Assembly (NCBI GenBank): GCA_963791595.1
Contig: CAWBTF010000023.1
Location: 1 to 64,000, forward strand
DNA: 64,000 nucleotides
Direction: 5' to 3'
Source: JAEMQF01 sp963791595
GTDB taxonomy: Bacteria; Pseudomonadota; Gammaproteobacteria; Burkholderiales; Burkholderiaceae_C
This document shows positions 62,348 to 64,000 of the stretch, piece by piece. A program made the position numbers and the translations under genes. Within the stretch, counting starts at the first letter, position 1. Each line of letters begins with the position of its first letter. Below the pieces are notes generated by a model, which saw only the letters and a program-made list of their open reading frames with translations, was not told where the DNA came from and ran no database searches.

Positions 62348-62457
62348 CGGCGTTGGGCCGGACTCGCATCGCGGCACGGCGGGCCCTGCCCTGACGTCGG
62401 CCTTTCGAGATCGACCCGGTTATCGTGTCGCATTGCCCGTCGTCACGGAGTTCCACC

Positions 62458-63444
62458 ATGTCGCTCATCGATCGCCGCCGCTTCGTTGTCTTGGCCGTGA
62501 GTGCCCCCGTCTTCGAGGCAGGTGCGCAGGCCGCGCCGTTTCCGTCGAAACCCGTGAAACTGCTGGTCGGCTTCGCACCCGGTGGTGCAGTGGACATCAT
62601 CGCGCGCGCGATCGGCCAGCAGATCGCGCCTGCGCTCGGCCAACCCGTCGTGGTGGAGAACAAACCCGGCGCCGGCACCAACATCGCGCTGCGGGCGCTG
62701 ATCGAGAGCCCGCCCGACGGCCACACGCTGATGCTGACGGCCAACTCGATCGCGGCGAACCCCACGCTGTACCAGCCGCCGCCGTTCGACATGGCGCGCG
62801 ACTTCACGCCGGTCGCGCTGGTGGGCCGGGTGCCGGTGGTGCTGGTGGCGACCATGGAAGCGAAGGCGCAGGCGCCGATCGATTCGATCGCGAAGCTGAT
62901 CGCGCTGTCGAAAGCCTCGCCGCGCTCGGTGAGCTACGGCAGCCCGGGCAACGGCTCGACGCCGCACCTGGCGATCGAGCTGTTCCAGCGAGCCGCGGGC
63001 ATCCAGCTGAACCATGTGCCGTACAAAGGCGGCGCACCGGCGCTGAACGACGCGATCGCCGGCCACGTGCAGACCGTCGCGGTGAACGCACTCGAGGCGC
63101 TGCCGCACGCGCGCTCGGGCAAGCTGCGCGTGCTCGCGGTGCTGAGCCCGGCGCGCAGTGCGATCTTCCCCGACGTGCCGACGATCGCCGAGTCGGGCTT
63201 CGCCGGGTTCGAGGCGGCGGTCTGGTACGGCGTCGTCGGCCCTTCGGGCCTGCCGCCCGCTGTGGTGATCCGCCTGCACGCCGAGGTGCAGAAGGCGCTC
63301 GCCGCGCCCGAGGTGCGCGAGCGCCTCGCGAATGCCGGCGGCGAGGTGCTGCCGGGTCCCGTCGAGCAGTTCGCGAGTCTGCTCGCGAGCGAACGGGCGC
63401 GCTACGAGAAGCTGATTCGCGACGCGCGAATTCAGCCCGACTGA
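62458..63444 (+). CDS. Bug-family (TctC) periplasmic solute receptor
   Basis: A 328-residue exported receptor of normal length and intact, useful for comparison with the deleted one at 12.3 kb. The ATG follows cacggagttccacc. A signal peptide with RRR near the start (SLIDRRRFVVLAVSAPVFEA) may be of the Tat type or an ordinary signal. Mature motifs: KPVKLLVGFAPGGAVDIIAR, VENKPGAGTNIALRAL, VSYGSPGNGSTPHLAIELF, NHVPYKGGAPALNDAI and FPDVPTIAESGFAGFEA. Probable ligand is a carboxylic acid. Confidence 0.93.
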   Translation: MSLIDRRRFVVLAVSAPVFEAGAQAAPFPSKPVKLLVGFAPGGAVDIIARAIGQQIAPALGQPVVVENKPGAGTNIALRALIESPPDGHTLMLTANSIAANPTLYQPPPFDMARDFTPVALVGRVPVVLVATMEAKAQAPIDSIAKLIALSKASPRSVSYGSPGNGSTPHLAIELFQRAAGIQLNHVPYKGGAPALNDAIAGHVQTVAVNALEALPHARSGKLRVLAVLSPARSAIFPDVPTIAESGFAGFEAAVWYGVVGPSGLPPAVVIRLHAEVQKALAAPEVRERLANAGGEVLPGPVEQFASLLASERARYEKLIRDARIQPD

Positions 63445-63460
63445 CGGCTATGTGACGGCC

Positions 63461-64000
63461 ATGACGCGCCACCTGACGATGAACCCCGCCCGACGTGTCC
63501 TGCTGCTGGGCAGTGTTGCCCTCGCGCTGGTGTGTGCCGGTTGTGCAACCGCGCCCGCCGCACCCGCGGCCACAACTGCACCCGAAGCCACAGCCGCACC
63601 CGAGCTGCGGCAGGCCCTCGCACCCACGGGCACCCTGCGCATCGCCGTCTACCCGGGCAGCCCCACGTCAATGGTGCGCGCGACCGGCGGCGGCGAGATG
63701 CGCGGGCTGAGCGTCGAGATCGGCCGCGAGCTCGCGCGGCGCCTGGGCGTGCCGGCCGAGATCGTGGTGTTGCAGCGCGCCGCCGAAGTGGTCGACGCGG
63801 TCAAAGCCGGCCGCGCCGACTTCACCATCACGAACGCAACGCCGGCACGCGCGTTGGACGTCGACTTCACGCTGCCACTGGTGGCGATCGAGCTCGGCTA
63901 CCTCGCGCTGCCGGGCTCTCCCGTGCAGGCGCTCGCGGACGTCGACCAGCCCGGCATGCGCATCGGCGTCACGCAGGGCAGCACCTCGCAGGGTGTACTG
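63461..64000 (+). CDS. Substrate-binding lipoprotein of amino-acid ABC type (cut by window end)
   Basis: An open frame runs to the window edge. After MTRHLTMNPARRVLLLGS a hydrophobic core leads to LVCAGC, a probable lipobox. An Ala/Pro-rich stretch is followed by a family-3 binding-protein fold: LRIAVYPGSPTSMVRATGGG, LSVEIGRELARRLGVPAEIV, VVDAVKAGRADFTITNATPA and MRIGVTQGSTSQGVL. This type binds amino acids or similar compounds for ABC import or as a sensor domain. The second in-frame ATG at 63479 is an alternative start. At least 180 residues are visible; the rest is outside. Confidence 0.85.
   Translation, partial: MTRHLTMNPARRVLLLGSVALALVCAGCATAPAAPAATTAPEATAAPELRQALAPTGTLRIAVYPGSPTSMVRATGGGEMRGLSVEIGRELARRLGVPAEIVVLQRAAEVVDAVKAGRADFTITNATPARALDVDFTLPLVAIELGYLALPGSPVQALADVDQPGMRIGVTQGSTSQGVL

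Overview
The window is very GC-rich with strong G/C bias at third codon positions. Its gene content (three tripartite-tricarboxylate 'Bug'-type receptors, two large import operons, CaiB/BaiF, acyl-CoA dehydrogenase and enoyl-CoA hydratase genes, a Bcr/CflA exporter) points to an environmental, catabolically versatile betaproteobacterium of the order Burkholderiales. This is an inference from gene families. No rRNA, tRNA or CRISPR array was seen.

Layout. 0-1.5 kb: short repeats and two RibD_C/dihydrofolate-reductase-like proteins. 1.5-9.9 kb (minus): a peptide-type ABC importer (binding protein, two permeases, two ATPases) followed by an amidase and an N-carbamoyl-amino-acid hydrolase-like M20 enzyme, forming an uptake-plus-hydrolysis operon. 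10.2-12.3 kb: a glutathione-transferase relic, then an ArsR-DinB fusion coupled to an unknown protein. 12.3-14.3 kb (minus): a CaiB/BaiF CoA-transferase coupled to a Bug receptor that lacks its middle. 14.4-18.2 kb: an ORF6N protein and a three-gene acyl-CoA oxidation operon. 18.4-28.5 kb: a giant alpha-2-macroglobulin-like protein facing a class III nucleotide cyclase/AAA/TPR regulator. 28.7-31.1 kb: two oxidoreductases and a truncated serine hydrolase. 31.1-36.0 kb: an apparent island with a predicted conflict system, a PD-(D/E)xK-like nuclease domain followed by a TPR/GreAB-C-like/PIN-like protein, separated only by one in-frame amber codon. 36.0-38.1 kb: an alpha/beta hydrolase and an intact Bug receptor. 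38.1-49.0 kb (minus): one eleven-gene operon encoding a NicX-like/M29-type metalloenzyme, CoxG-like protein, three-subunit molybdenum hydroxylase, alpha/beta hydrolase and a complete branched-chain-type ABC importer, probably for uptake and breakdown of an N-heteroaromatic or related compound; a TetR gene is divergent. 49.7-56.4 kb: metallophosphoesterase, DUF1015 protein, acyl-CoA ligase, enoyl-CoA hydratase and 2-keto-4-pentenoate hydratase-like genes. 56.5-64 kb: a Ser/Thr kinase, a lipoprotein, a ParA-type ATPase, an MFS exporter, an AhpD/CMD-like protein, a Bug receptor and the start of an amino-acid-type binding lipoprotein.

Two cross-cutting observations. First, many genes change reading frame once to several times while their starts, stops, RBSs and stop/start overlaps stay intact; this is worst at 28.7-30.7 and 38.1-49 kb. 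It looks like uncorrected insertion/deletion errors in the sequence rather than decay, so coordinates for those genes are given as the whole reconstructed locus. Second, an 85-bp palindromic element occurs three times at almost full identity. It is free of stop codons in all six frames and lies inside or next to coding sequences: in frame within the CoA-transferase, inside the lipoprotein signal peptide, and just upstream of the kinase. It resembles in behaviour the protein-invading palindromic repeats known from Rickettsia.
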